Source: Clostridia bacterium
Lineage (GTDB): Bacteria > Bacillota > Clostridia > Christensenellales > Pumilibacteraceae
Assembly (NCBI GenBank): GCA_017531795.1
Contig: JAFXKH010000009.1
Span: 22,443 to 86,442, forward strand
Length of the DNA stretch: 64,000 bases
Direction of reading: 5' to 3'
The translations under genes and the position numbers were made by a program. Numbering within the stretch: position 1 is the first letter of the stretch; each line of letters starts with the position of its first letter. The notes under the pieces were generated by a model, which was given only the letters and a program-made list of their open reading frames with translations, had not been told where the DNA came from and did not search any database. Shown here piece after piece: positions 8,976-17,664 of this stretch.

Positions 8976-9432
8976 TTTTCACGCTCACTTTTGACTTTTC
9001 TATGCCAAGATATTCCACAACAATCGTTTGAATTTCTGTTTTTATCAAATTTCCGTCATAAAATTCGCCACTTACAGTCACTATAACGGAAAATACTTCT
9101 GCTTTTTCCCCGGAAACAGTCCCGTCTATCTGTGTCTTCGACGAATAACCACTCTCTCTTAACACTTCGTCAAGTGAAGTCGAAACTATTTCAAAATACG
9201 TTTTATCTACGCCGTCAATTATATCTTCATCATATTCTATTTCAAAATTAAAGACGTTATTACAATCGGTTTTATATTCAAACAAGGAGGGCAAAGGAAA
9301 AACAAGCGTTAATAAAAAAGTATACGTAAAGGCGAGTTTGACCGTTTTTGCCATACGCGTTCCTGCGGACAAATGCGTAACTATTACTCCAAGGACGGCA
9401 ACTCCGGATAAAGAAATCAACCAAGCCGTCAT
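8968..9432 (-). CDS. spoIIIAF: stage III sporulation protein AF
   Basis: 154-residue membrane protein of the SpoIIIA complex. Two N-terminal transmembrane helices (about residues 3-21 and 30-50) precede a soluble ring-building domain ending in QTIVVEYLGIEKSKV. The start overlaps the end of spoIIIAE by 4 bp. Identified mainly by operon position and topology, as sequence conservation in this family is low. Confidence 0.9.
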   Translation of the reverse strand: MTAWLISLSGVAVLGVIVTHLSAGTRMAKTVKLAFTYTFLLTLVFPLPSLFEYKTDCNNVFNFEIEYDEDIIDGVDKTYFEIVSTSLDEVLRESGYSSKTQIDGTVSGEKAEVFSVIVTVSGEFYDGNLIKTEIQTIVVEYLGIEKSKVSVKIE

Positions 9433-10622
9433 AAAACGACGTTCCCCGTGGAAATCAGAATCAATATAAAGATAAAACTCAAAAATGCCGTTCCCGTCAT
9501 TATGCCACCCGTCAGAGCAGAAGTATTTGCTACAGAAGTAAGAAGATTGCTTATTGTTTTATTCCCCAACGGTTCAACGCAAGCCGAAGCAAGCCGAAGC
9601 GTCAACGTATATATTCCTACCTTCACGATAATGGGCAAAAGCGTTATGGCGAGAAGCAGAAGCGTTGTATATCCCAAAGCGTTTTTAACAAGCAAACCAC
9701 CCGAAATTACCAGATTGAACCCCTCAGAAAGATATCCACCGATAACGGGAACGAACTTACCTATTGTGAACTTTGCGCTTCTTACGGATATGCCGTCCAA
9801 TGTTGAAGCCGTTATTCCCTGCACGGACAAAAAAGCGGATAACAGAAAAAAGCCTATACCAAACAGCCACTTGACAGAACTGCTTAAAAATTCCGCTGTT
9901 TTTCCGAGTTTTAATTCTGACGATAAATTGCCCACAATACCAAACGAAAAACCGACTATCAGCATGGGCAACAGAATATTCGAAATAAGATTAAACAACC
10001 CACTAGTAAGCACCACTACTGCGGGCTGAAAAACGGAAGCAGTTTTTCCTCCTCCCACGGCGGACATAATCGTAAGCGCAATAGGCATTATGGTATTTAT
10101 TACGTTCGTCGTAGCGTCAAGGGTTTTTGCGCACGCATTAAACATATCTATCGTAGTTTTTCCCACAACGACGATAACTGCGGTTATGCAAGCGAAATTG
10201 ACTATTTTGCCCACACTTTCCCCTGAATTTTTACTTTTTACTGCATCAAGAATAGAGTATATAATGCCTATTGCAACAATCGTTATTAAAAGTGATAAAA
10301 GATCGGAAATACTAATCCCCACCAAACTCATTAAAAATGACAGCAAATCGGAGTAATCAAAGGAAAAATTGCCTGTTGCTACGTTTTTTATCGTTGAAAA
10401 AACGTCAGAATCGTCAAAAATGCCAAAATCATTGTCAATAAGATTGGAAAAGCTATCCTCGTCAATTGCTCCAATAAAATCGTCTATATATCCGTTACTC
10501 CCCTCATCAGCGTGCGCTGTAACGTGGAAAGATAGAATAACGCATAGAAAAATTATCAAACAAAGGACAATAAAGAAATAACGACGTCCAATAATTCTTT
10601 TATTACGGGAATCATTAAGCAA
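9429..10622 (-). CDS. spoIIIAE: stage III sporulation protein AE
   Basis: Polytopic membrane protein of the SpoIIIA channel; about 397 residues from this start. A signal peptide with basic region RNKRIIGRR and cleavage near AHADE precedes at least six hydrophobic segments. I chose TTG 10622 because AAAGGTGG lies about 6 nt upstream and it keeps the basic signal-peptide region. It overlaps spoIIIAD by 67 bp. An alternative TTG at 10559 overlaps the spoIIIAD stop by 4 bp but loses the basic residues and has no ribosome binding site; the upstream ATG at 10697 would overlap spoIIIAD by 142 bp and is unlikely. Confidence 0.88.
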   Translation of the reverse strand: MLNDSRNKRIIGRRYFFIVLCLIIFLCVILSFHVTAHADEGSNGYIDDFIGAIDEDSFSNLIDNDFGIFDDSDVFSTIKNVATGNFSFDYSDLLSFLMSLVGISISDLLSLLITIVAIGIIYSILDAVKSKNSGESVGKIVNFACITAVIVVVGKTTIDMFNACAKTLDATTNVINTIMPIALTIMSAVGGGKTASVFQPAVVVLTSGLFNLISNILLPMLIVGFSFGIVGNLSSELKLGKTAEFLSSSVKWLFGIGFFLLSAFLSVQGITASTLDGISVRSAKFTIGKFVPVIGGYLSEGFNLVISGGLLVKNALGYTTLLLLAITLLPIIVKVGIYTLTLRLASACVEPLGNKTISNLLTSVANTSALTGGIMTGTAFLSFIFILILISTGNVVL

Positions 10623-10945
10623 AAAATTACCACCTTTCCGCCAAAAGAGATTTTTCCTGCCAGCGATGGCATTTTGGCTTCTTCTGCCGTATCGCAAGCA
10701 AATTCTATTACGTATCCTGCGCCGATTATTTTCAGCAGATATTTTATCATTTCATTATTGACTCCCGTTACGGATGCAATATCATAAAAAACTTTTATTA
10801 CGTCAGTAAATCCGTCAAGAACGGAAAGCAAGATTGCAACGCCACCGACAATTCCTATCAATATGGCAATATCTTGCCTTTCGTTACGCACTAATATTGC
10901 GGTTATCAGGGTAATGAATCCTATTGCAACGATTTTTAAGATCAT
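10556..10945 (-). CDS. spoIIIAD: stage III sporulation protein AD
   Basis: 129-residue integral membrane protein with about four hydrophobic helices and the conserved internal segment IIGAGYVIEFACDTAEEA, typical of SpoIIIAD. It overlaps spoIIIAC by 4 bp (10942-10945). Confidence 0.93.
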   Translation of the reverse strand: MILKIVAIGFITLITAILVRNERQDIAILIGIVGGVAILLSVLDGFTDVIKVFYDIASVTGVNNEMIKYLLKIIGAGYVIEFACDTAEEAKMPSLAGKISFGGKVVIFCLMIPVIKELLDVVISLLSFV

Positions 10946-11142
10946 GTGTATAAGCCGAAAACGGACTGTAAAGAAGAAAACAGTTCAGTCAGCATATCAA
11001 TTACGAGCAATAGTACGACAACAAGTCCAACAAGCGTAACCAAAGTCGCAATTTCATCTTTATCGTATTTTTTCAATATTTGATTTACTATCGCCGTCAA
11101 TATGCCGACGGCAGCGATTTTGAAAATAATGTCTATATTCAT
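10942..11142 (-). CDS. spoIIIAC: stage III sporulation protein AC
   Basis: 66-residue membrane protein with two hydrophobic helices around the short polar loop KKYDKDEIA, as in the family. ATG 11142 shares one base with the spoIIIAB stop (TAATG), and MNIDIIFKIAAVG matches known N-termini; the reading frame is open upstream to 11175 but those residues would lie inside spoIIIAB. Confidence 0.92.
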   Translation of the reverse strand: MNIDIIFKIAAVGILTAIVNQILKKYDKDEIATLVTLVGLVVVLLLVIDMLTELFSSLQSVFGLYT

Positions 11143-11618
11143 TACCAGAAAAGTACCGCAAGCATTAAACCGCATAAAAATCCGAGTTTAATCGAGGCTG
11201 AACCTAATTTTTTATATTTAATTTCTACTTTTTCTCTAACGCTTTTTATCTTTTCAAAACAATCGTTTACAAAAGTTTTTTCAACTTCTATTGAGTGTAA
11301 GCCGATTTCAGAAAAAATATCGTTAGTAAATTTGACTTCGGTTTTTGAAAGCAATATAGAAGAAAAATTCAACGATTGAAAATTATTGTCAATATGACAT
11401 TTAATTTGCTTTTTAAGTATTTCTGACGACGGCAAATAATTTGTAAATACGACTTTTATCGTTTCTCTTTTGAAATTCAGATTTGAAATGAATTCGGATA
11501 AAAAGTGTTCAACGTCTTCAAAATACTTTTTTCTTTCAAGCAAACTTTTGTTAATTATCATACCAATAAGCGTACCGACAACTGCAAATATAACGGTTAA
11601 TAATAATTTATCAGACAT
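11142..11618 (-). CDS. spoIIIAB: stage III sporulation protein AB
   Basis: 158-residue protein with N- and C-terminal membrane helices around a cytoplasmic four-helix bundle; the final LGFLCGLMLAVLFW segment is the second helix. Thought to connect the SpoIIIAA ATPase to the membrane complex, by analogy to GspF-type proteins. It overlaps spoIIIAA by 8 bp. Confidence 0.92.
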   Translation of the reverse strand: MSDKLLLTVIFAVVGTLIGMIINKSLLERKKYFEDVEHFLSEFISNLNFKRETIKVVFTNYLPSSEILKKQIKCHIDNNFQSLNFSSILLSKTEVKFTNDIFSEIGLHSIEVEKTFVNDCFEKIKSVREKVEIKYKKLGSASIKLGFLCGLMLAVLFW

Positions 11619-12528
11619 ATATTTTTTCTAAGTTTCGGTCATATGCCACTATTTTACCTCCCGAAGGAAAATCAAAAGGCAAAAAATAATAACGATTGAA
11701 AATTTTGTTTTTAATCAATCGTTCCGTAAAACTCCTTTTTTCAAAAACGTCTTTTCCGTCTGAGTGCGCTGACGCAATAACACCTATTCCGCAACCAATT
11801 GCTTCGATTATTACGTCAACGTCCTCTTTACCGAAAATTTCGTCTGTAATTATTACGTCGGGACGCATACTTCTTATTGCGCTTTCAAAAGCGTGCGCCT
11901 TTGTTGCGCAAGAAATTACGTCCGTCGTTTTGCCTACGTCCATTTCAGGTACGCCGTTGCGCACGCAAGCTATTTCGTTACGCTCGTCCACAATAAGTAC
12001 GTTATATTGTAACGCTGATAACTGCTTCGCAATATCTCTTAAAATTGTGGTTTTTCCGCATCCTGGCGGAGAAATTATCATACATTTGCACGAACTCGAT
12101 ACTATGTCAGGTATAATACTGCGTGAACACCCCGAAATTTCATGAGGAATACGGATATTTATTGAAGAATAATTTTTCAAAGTCACTACGTTGTTTTTTG
12201 ACGTAACGACCTCGCCACATACGCCAATGCGTATTCCGTATCCCGGAGATAAAAAACCTTTTATAATATCGTCATTATAAGCGTATACCGAGCGTTGTGA
12301 AGCGTTTATTATAATCCCGTTAATTTCTTCTTGCGTAACAGTTATTGCGTTTTCATATTCCCTGCCACCTCCGTCCGCGCGCAAGAATAGTCGTTTATCT
12401 GCGTATTGTAACGTTACGGGAAATGTTGAGCGCAAACGTATTTCTCTTATTTTATCGACATTGAAATTATCAAAAATTGCATCGTAAACTTTACGCGGTA
12501 GTATAGTTTTTAAGCAATCAAAATTCAT
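11611..12528 (-). CDS. spoIIIAA: stage III sporulation protein AA (ATPase)
   Basis: Secretion-type AAA ATPase that powers the SpoIIIA complex in the mother cell. 305 residues; the Walker A motif SPPGCGKTT is near residue 158 and VIITDEIFG serves as Walker B. First gene of the spoIIIAA-AH operon. ATG 12528 has no Shine-Dalgarno. A sigma-E-like promoter (12534-12563) ends 5 nt before it, so the operon mRNA is probably leaderless or nearly so, and expressed in the mother cell. Confidence 0.94.
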   Translation of the reverse strand: MNFDCLKTILPRKVYDAIFDNFNVDKIREIRLRSTFPVTLQYADKRLFLRADGGGREYENAITVTQEEINGIIINASQRSVYAYNDDIIKGFLSPGYGIRIGVCGEVVTSKNNVVTLKNYSSINIRIPHEISGCSRSIIPDIVSSSCKCMIISPPGCGKTTILRDIAKQLSALQYNVLIVDERNEIACVRNGVPEMDVGKTTDVISCATKAHAFESAIRSMRPDVIITDEIFGKEDVDVIIEAIGCGIGVIASAHSDGKDVFEKRSFTERLIKNKIFNRYYFLPFDFPSGGKIVAYDRNLEKIYV

Positions 12529-12533
12529 GATAC

Positions 12534-12563
12534 ATTATATTTTTTATCTTTCTTCACTATGCC
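12534..12563 (-). promoter_or_regulatory. putative sigma-E promoter of spoIIIA operon
   Basis: Minus strand GGCATAGT, 14 bp, AATATAAT, then 5 nt to the spoIIIAA ATG. Seven and six of eight bases agree with the B. subtilis sigma-E boxes as I recall them (GKCATATT and CATACAAT). spoIIIA is sigma-E controlled in B. subtilis. Confidence 0.5.
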
Positions 12564-12568
12564 CTTTT

Positions 12569-12598
12569 GTAACAATAAGACAAGATATTACATAATAT
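12569..12598 (+). promoter_or_regulatory. putative sporulation promoter of the amidase-like gene
   Basis: GTAACAAT, 14 bp, CATAATAT, then 6 nt to ATG 12605. A weaker match to sigma-E boxes (5/8 and 6/8); CATAATATT also fits a sigma-K -10 box. No Shine-Dalgarno follows. Confidence 0.35.
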
Positions 12599-12604
12599 TT
12601 TATT

Positions 12605-13663
12605 ATGAGCGCATCAAATTATATTATCGGAGGAAACGACGAACACGGGCAAAATCCGCCTACTGCGAATAAGCGTACACCAATAATGCCCTATCTTGAA
12701 CGAAGTATATACGAAAACGAATTTAATCGCCCTGCTAAGATTTACTATTTCATATCCTTACTACGAAGCGGGTTCAACGTTTTCGACGTTCATCCTGAAA
12801 TTTATGACGTTCCTATATCAACACGCGTATCAAGAGCAAACAATGCTAATATAACTCTTTTGGTAACGTTTGCATACAACGCGTTTGGTAGCGGGCAATC
12901 ATTTAATTCTGTTTCGGGGGCGCTTACGTTCTACTCTGAACGTAACGTATTCGCCGAAAGATCCAAAGAACTTTCCGAGGATGTGTTCTTAGGAATTACC
13001 GAAAATTCCCTGCAAACTAAGGGACTTGGAATTTCAACGCTTGCAAACGTTGGAATATTACAGTCTGTCCGAGCCCCTTCTACCCTCGCAGAGTGTGGAT
13101 TTATGACTAATTTACGGGAAGCGCGGTTAATGCTTGATCCTGCATGGCAAAAGTCCATAGCTTTTGGCGCAACGCAAGGCATATGTACTTACATGGGAGA
13201 ACCGTATATTAGCGAGGGTAATCCAAACGCCTATCCGATATTAAGAAGGAATAGCCGTGGAAACTACGTCAAAATATTGCAATATTATCTCACCATTTAT
13301 GGCTATGACGTAAATGCGGACGGTATTTTCGGAATAAATACGGAAAGCGCGGTTAAACAGTTTCAGGCCGATAACGGCTTAATTGCAGACGGAATCGTTG
13401 GCAGATTGACTTGGGCAAAACTCCTTCTTACACAACCATCTGCAAACGTTCTCAGGCGCGGTAGTCGCGGTACTTCCGTTTATTATCTGCAAATGAAACT
13501 ATTGAGCAAATTATATCCTCTCGGTAATGTAGACAGTATTTTTGGACAACGAACGGAAAACGCTGTCAAAGCTTTCCAAACGGAATCAGGTTTAACCGCA
13601 GACGGTATCGTTGGTCCATTAACCTGGGCGATGATAAACACTCTCGACTCGCCTAGAAATTAA
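12605..13663 (+). CDS. N-acetylmuramoyl-L-alanine amidase-like protein with two peptidoglycan-binding domains
   Basis: 352 residues. An Amidase_3-type domain (1-195) shows H14, E37 (YENEFN) and E163 (AECGF), positions that match zinc and catalytic residues. Where the family has SIHANA this protein reads TFAYNA (88-93), so the second zinc histidine is missing. Two PG_binding_1 domains follow (about 213-275 and 283-347; each has the VKxFQxxxGLxADGIVG pattern). No signal peptide is visible, as in mother-cell amidases such as CwlC. Divergent from spoIIIA across a 76-bp gap and probably sporulation controlled. It could be an active amidase with altered metal site or a non-catalytic cortex-binding protein. 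Confidence 0.8.
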   Translation: MSASNYIIGGNDEHGQNPPTANKRTPIMPYLERSIYENEFNRPAKIYYFISLLRSGFNVFDVHPEIYDVPISTRVSRANNANITLLVTFAYNAFGSGQSFNSVSGALTFYSERNVFAERSKELSEDVFLGITENSLQTKGLGISTLANVGILQSVRAPSTLAECGFMTNLREARLMLDPAWQKSIAFGATQGICTYMGEPYISEGNPNAYPILRRNSRGNYVKILQYYLTIYGYDVNADGIFGINTESAVKQFQADNGLIADGIVGRLTWAKLLLTQPSANVLRRGSRGTSVYYLQMKLLSKLYPLGNVDSIFGQRTENAVKAFQTESGLTADGIVGPLTWAMINTLDSPRN

Positions 13664-13697
13664 TAATATGATACATAACTTTGCCCAAAAAAGGCAT

Positions 13698-13736
13698 AAA
13701 AAAAGGTGTTATCGTTATTTACGATAACACCTTTTT
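13698..13736. terminator. bidirectional terminator between amidase-like gene and hndD
   Basis: AAAAAGGTGTTATCGT (from 13700) and its exact complement ending 13736, loop TATTT, with A and T tracts on both sides. Serves the two convergent genes. Confidence 0.9.
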
Positions 13737-13751
13737 AGGATAAATATTGAA

Positions 13752-15473
13752 TTAATATTTTTCTCTCTTCGTATATGAAGTATGAAGAATTTCATGCGCC
13801 TTATGGCTATTGGGTTTCTCGAAGAATTCTTTATAAAGCATATCAACCACAGGGCTTTCGTGAGACTTACGAAGTTTATGATCCGTATCATACTTATAAA
13901 GAGCCTTAGCGCGAAGGTCTTTAAGATCCGTCCAGTTACGAACGCTATCACCCACGTGAGGCTGACCGCCACCGTTGATACATCCACCGGGACACGCCAT
14001 TACTTCTACGAAGGTATAGTCCTTCTTGCCTGCTTTGATATCTTCTATAAGTCGTCTTGCGTTTGCAAGTCCGCTCGTTACGGCTACTTTCACGGTAATA
14101 CCCGCTACGTTATAAGTTGCTTCTTTGATAGGAGCAGTACCGCGAACGTCGGGGAAATCTACTGTTTCAAAATTACCGTCCAGCATATTTGCGGCAGTAC
14201 GAAGCGCAGCTTCCATAACGCCACCCGTTGCGCCGAATATTGCTCCGCCACCAGTTGCAATCTCAAAAGGATTGTCATAAGTTTCTTCGGGAAGTTCGCG
14301 GAACTTGATACCTGCCGTCTTTATCATCTTTGCAAGTTCACGAGTAGTAAGAGCAACGTCTACGTCATAATCAAACTCATCTCTCGTCACTTCAAATTTC
14401 TTTGCAGTACAAGGAATTACGCTGACAACGAAAAGGTCCTTGGGATCAATGCCGTTCTTCTGCGCATAATACGTTTTAAGAACTGCACCAAACATCTGCT
14501 GAGGAGATTTGCAGGACGAAAGGTTGCCGAGAAGTTCGGGATAATTGTGCTCCATGAACTTGATCCAGCCGGGGCAACAAGAAGTGAACATAGGAAGAGG
14601 CTTTTTATTAACTACTCTATCAATAAGTTCGCTTGCTTCCTCCAAAATCGTAAGGTCGGCAGTTACGTCCATATTGAAAACTTCAACGTTTCCAAGACGG
14701 CGGATAGCAGATACCATTTGTCCTTCTACGTTCGTGCCTACAGGATAATCGAATTCTTCGCCAAGCGTTGCTCTGATAGACGGCGCAGTAAAGAATACGA
14801 CTTTCTTGGAAGGATCAGAAATTGCCTTCCATACCTGATCGGTATTCGAAACCTCGGTAAGCGCGCCGGTAGGACATGCTACGATACACTGACCGCAACC
14901 CACACAAGGAGATTCAATAATAGGACGCTCAAACGCCGAACCAATGTGTGTATTATATCCTCTTGCGATAAGTCCGATTGCGCCTACACTCTGCATATTG
15001 TTACAAGCGGCTACGCAACGACGGCAAGAAATACACTTATCATTATCACGAATAAGGAAAGGCGACGACGTATCAAGAGGAGTGTCGAACTTATCCGTGG
15101 TTTCGAACATATCCTCTTCTGCACCGTATTCAAGACTAAGGCGTTGAAGTTCACAAGAGTGGCTTCTGCTACAAGAAAGACACTTTTTCTTGTGGGTAGA
15201 AAGGAGAAGTTCAAGCGTGGTCTTACGAGATCTGCGTACGCGCTCGGTATTGGTCTGAACTTCCATACCCTCTGTTACGGGGTATACACACGCGGCAACA
15301 AGACCACGCGCGCCGGTCGCTTCAACGACACACATACGGCAAGCGCCTATACAGTTTACGTTCTTCAAGTAGCAAAGAGTGGGAATTTCTACTCCGGCAA
15401 TCTTTGCTGCCTGTAATATAGTACTACCTTCGGGTACTGAAACACTAATTCCGTTTATTTTAAGATTTACCAT
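13752..15473 (-). CDS. hndD: [FeFe] hydrogenase catalytic subunit (HndD/HydA-like)
   Basis: Makes or consumes H2 at an H-cluster. 573 residues in order: [2Fe-2S] ferredoxin domain (C34, C45, C48, C62), a His-ligated [4Fe-4S] site (H94, C98, C101, C107), two [4Fe-4S] clusters (C147-C157, C190-C200), then the H-cluster domain with TSCCP (297-301), PCTAKKFE (354-361) and MACPGGCINGGGQP (492-505), and a fused small-subunit tail. All catalytic cysteines are present. Last gene of the operon, 11 bp after the NuoF-like subunit. With NuoE-, NuoF- and HndB-like partners it fits a trimeric or tetrameric NAD(P)-linked, probably electron-bifurcating hydrogenase. The HydE/F/G maturases are not in the window. 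Confidence 0.95.
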   Translation of the reverse strand: MVNLKINGISVSVPEGSTILQAAKIAGVEIPTLCYLKNVNCIGACRMCVVEATGARGLVAACVYPVTEGMEVQTNTERVRRSRKTTLELLLSTHKKKCLSCSRSHSCELQRLSLEYGAEEDMFETTDKFDTPLDTSSPFLIRDNDKCISCRRCVAACNNMQSVGAIGLIARGYNTHIGSAFERPIIESPCVGCGQCIVACPTGALTEVSNTDQVWKAISDPSKKVVFFTAPSIRATLGEEFDYPVGTNVEGQMVSAIRRLGNVEVFNMDVTADLTILEEASELIDRVVNKKPLPMFTSCCPGWIKFMEHNYPELLGNLSSCKSPQQMFGAVLKTYYAQKNGIDPKDLFVVSVIPCTAKKFEVTRDEFDYDVDVALTTRELAKMIKTAGIKFRELPEETYDNPFEIATGGGAIFGATGGVMEAALRTAANMLDGNFETVDFPDVRGTAPIKEATYNVAGITVKVAVTSGLANARRLIEDIKAGKKDYTFVEVMACPGGCINGGGQPHVGDSVRNWTDLKDLRAKALYKYDTDHKLRKSHESPVVDMLYKEFFEKPNSHKAHEILHTSYTKREKY

Positions 15474-15484
15474 ATCTGTTTACC

Positions 15485-17272
15485 TCACTTCTTCTCTATT
15501 GCATTGAACTTACACTTGCTCATGCACACGCCACACTTAACACACTTAGCGTTATCGATAACGTGAGGCTCTTTAACTTTGCCCGAAATTGCGCCAACGG
15601 GACAATTTCTCGCGCAAAGCGTACAACCTTTACACTTATCGGCAATAATAGTATAACTAAGTAAGGACTTACATACCCCCGCAGGACATCTTTTTTCCTT
15701 AATATGCGCTTCGTACTCGTCTCTGAAATACTTAATCGTCGAAAGTACGGGGTTAGGAGCAGTCTGTCCAAGTCCGCAAAGAGAATTTTCTTTGATGTAA
15801 TAGCAAAGCTTTTCCATCTTATCAAGGTCTTCCATCGTTGCATTTCCTTCGGTAACCTTATTGAGAAGTTCAAGAAGACGCTTATTTCCTATTCTACAAG
15901 GCGCGCACTTTCCGCAAGACTCGTCTACCGTGAATTGAAGGAAGAACTTAGCGATATCAACCATACAGTTATCTTCGTCCATAACGATAAGACCGCCTGA
16001 TCCCATCATTGAACCGATTTCTATAAGGTTATTATAGTCGATAGGTACGTCAAGGTGTTGTACGGGAATACATCCGCCCGAAGGTCCACCCGTCTGAGCA
16101 GCCTTGAACTTCTTTCCGTCGGGAATTCCACCGCCGATATCGTATACGACTTCACGAAGCGTAGTACCCATAGGAACTTCTACAAGACCGGTATTGTTTA
16201 TCTTTCCGCCGAGCGCGAATACTTTCGTACCTTTGGATTTTTCCGTTCCCATTGAAGTAAACCAATCCACTCCCTTAATGATAATCTGGGGAATATTCGC
16301 ATAAGTTTCTACGTTGTTGAGAATCGTAGACTCATAGAATAAACCGTGTACTGCGGGGAAAGGAGGACGAGGTCTGGGCTCACCTCTGTTTCCTTCAATA
16401 CTGGTCATAAGGGCAGTTTCTTCACCGCATACAAATGCGCCTGCGCCTAGTCTGATTTCAATATCAAAATCAAAGCCCGTTCCGAGTATATTTTTACCGA
16501 GAAGACCGTATTCTCTTGCCTGCTCCATAGCGATTTGACATCTCTTAACGGCAATAGGATACTCCGCTCTTACGTATATGTAACCCTTATGCGCGCCGAT
16601 AGCGTAACCGGCAATGGTCATTGCTTCAATAACAGCGTGGGGATCGCCTTCAAGAATCGAACGGTCCATAAACGCGCCGGGATCACCTTCGTCAGCATTA
16701 CAACATACGTATTTTATGTCGCTTACTGAATTTTTTGCGAACTGCCACTTCATACCAGTACTGAAACCTGCGCCACCGCGACCACGAAGTCCCGACGCCT
16801 TGATAGTGTCGATTACTTCTTGAGGTTTCATGCTTGTGAGAACTTTTATGAGCGCTTCATAACCGTCATACGCTATGTATTCGTCAATGTTTTCAGGGTT
16901 GATAACACCGCAATTTCTGAGCGCAACACGAGTCTGTTTCTTATAGAATTTCGTATTGGAAAGCGCTTTTACTACTTGCTCGTCAGACTTTTCTTTATAA
17001 AGAAGACGGGAAACAAGACGACCTTTTACCAAATGTTCTTCTACAATTTCCTTTACGTCCTCTACTTTAATCTGGCTATAAAATGCGCCTTCAGGATATA
17101 CGATTACGACAGGGCCTACTGCGCAAAGTCCAAAACAACCTGTACGAACTACCTGAACGTCTTTTTCAAGTCCGTTTGCTACGAGTTGGCTCTGGAATTC
17201 GTCGAATATGGCTGAACTGTTATTAGAGTGACAACCTGTTCCGCCACATACCAAAATATGACTTCTATACAT
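15485..17272 (-). CDS. hndC: NADH-binding hydrogenase subunit, NuoF-like (HndC/HydB)
   Basis: Flavin and NAD(H)-binding electron-transfer subunit, 595 residues. An N-terminal thioredoxin-like [2Fe-2S] domain (CGGTGCHSN and GCFGLC) is followed by the NuoF core with the FMN/NADH loop GLRGRGGAGFSTG (about 160-172), a [4Fe-4S] site CGKCAPCRIG, and a C-terminal two-cluster ferredoxin domain (CKGCTLCARNCP and CVKCGVCMSKC). This is the layout of bifurcating-hydrogenase HydB. Lies between the HndB-like gene (20-bp gap) and the catalytic subunit. Confidence 0.94.
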   Translation of the reverse strand: MYRSHILVCGGTGCHSNNSSAIFDEFQSQLVANGLEKDVQVVRTGCFGLCAVGPVVIVYPEGAFYSQIKVEDVKEIVEEHLVKGRLVSRLLYKEKSDEQVVKALSNTKFYKKQTRVALRNCGVINPENIDEYIAYDGYEALIKVLTSMKPQEVIDTIKASGLRGRGGAGFSTGMKWQFAKNSVSDIKYVCCNADEGDPGAFMDRSILEGDPHAVIEAMTIAGYAIGAHKGYIYVRAEYPIAVKRCQIAMEQAREYGLLGKNILGTGFDFDIEIRLGAGAFVCGEETALMTSIEGNRGEPRPRPPFPAVHGLFYESTILNNVETYANIPQIIIKGVDWFTSMGTEKSKGTKVFALGGKINNTGLVEVPMGTTLREVVYDIGGGIPDGKKFKAAQTGGPSGGCIPVQHLDVPIDYNNLIEIGSMMGSGGLIVMDEDNCMVDIAKFFLQFTVDESCGKCAPCRIGNKRLLELLNKVTEGNATMEDLDKMEKLCYYIKENSLCGLGQTAPNPVLSTIKYFRDEYEAHIKEKRCPAGVCKSLLSYTIIADKCKGCTLCARNCPVGAISGKVKEPHVIDNAKCVKCGVCMSKCKFNAIEKK

Positions 17273-17292
17273 TTCCTAATCCTTCCTCCTGA

Positions 17293-17664
17293 TTATACTT
17301 CGCTAGTTATAAGATAATCGTTAACGACGTTGCCGTTTACGATATGTTCGGATATAATTCTCTTAGCTTTTTCGCTATCTACCTGAATATAAGTAACCTT
17401 TTCCTGACCGGGCACGAAAACTTCTACGATAGGTTCAAGTTTGCACATACCCAAGCAACCTGCTCTCGTAACCTTTACCTTAGAAAGATTGCGCTTTGCT
17501 ACTTCGTCCACCAAAGTATTGAAAACCGGTCTTGCGCCTGCGGAAATACCACAAGTTGCCATACCGACAACAAGTCTGGTTTCGCCTTCTTCGCTATTCT
17601 CTCTGAGAATTATTTGCGATTGCATTTTCTCTCGGATCGCCTTAATTTCGGCTATGCTTTTCAT
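17293..17664 (-). CDS. hndB: thioredoxin-like [2Fe-2S] hydrogenase subunit (HndB-like)
   Basis: 123-residue thioredoxin-fold ferredoxin. Candidate [2Fe-2S] ligands are ATCGISAGA (one Cys) and AGCLGMCKLEP; a short N-terminal helix begins SIAEIKAIREK. HndB-like subunits pass electrons between the flavin subunit and other clusters. Only three cysteines are obvious, so the cluster may use a fourth ligand from elsewhere. The start overlaps the upstream ATPase gene by 4 bp. Confidence 0.87.
   Translation of the reverse strand: MKSIAEIKAIREKMQSQIILRENSEEGETRLVVGMATCGISAGARPVFNTLVDEVAKRNLSKVKVTRAGCLGMCKLEPIVEVFVPGQEKVTYIQVDSEKAKRIISEHIVNGNVVNDYLITSEV

Noticed and set aside
10622-10697. Longer spoIIIAE start at ATG 10697
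   Set aside because: Would overlap spoIIIAD by 142 bp and add a non-hydrophobic extension before the signal peptide.
13782-15416. 544-codon open frame on the plus strand opposite the hydrogenase catalytic subunit
   Set aside because: It mirrors the codon structure of hndD, has no ribosome binding site or promoter, and its translation shows no domain; the minus-strand gene is unmistakable.
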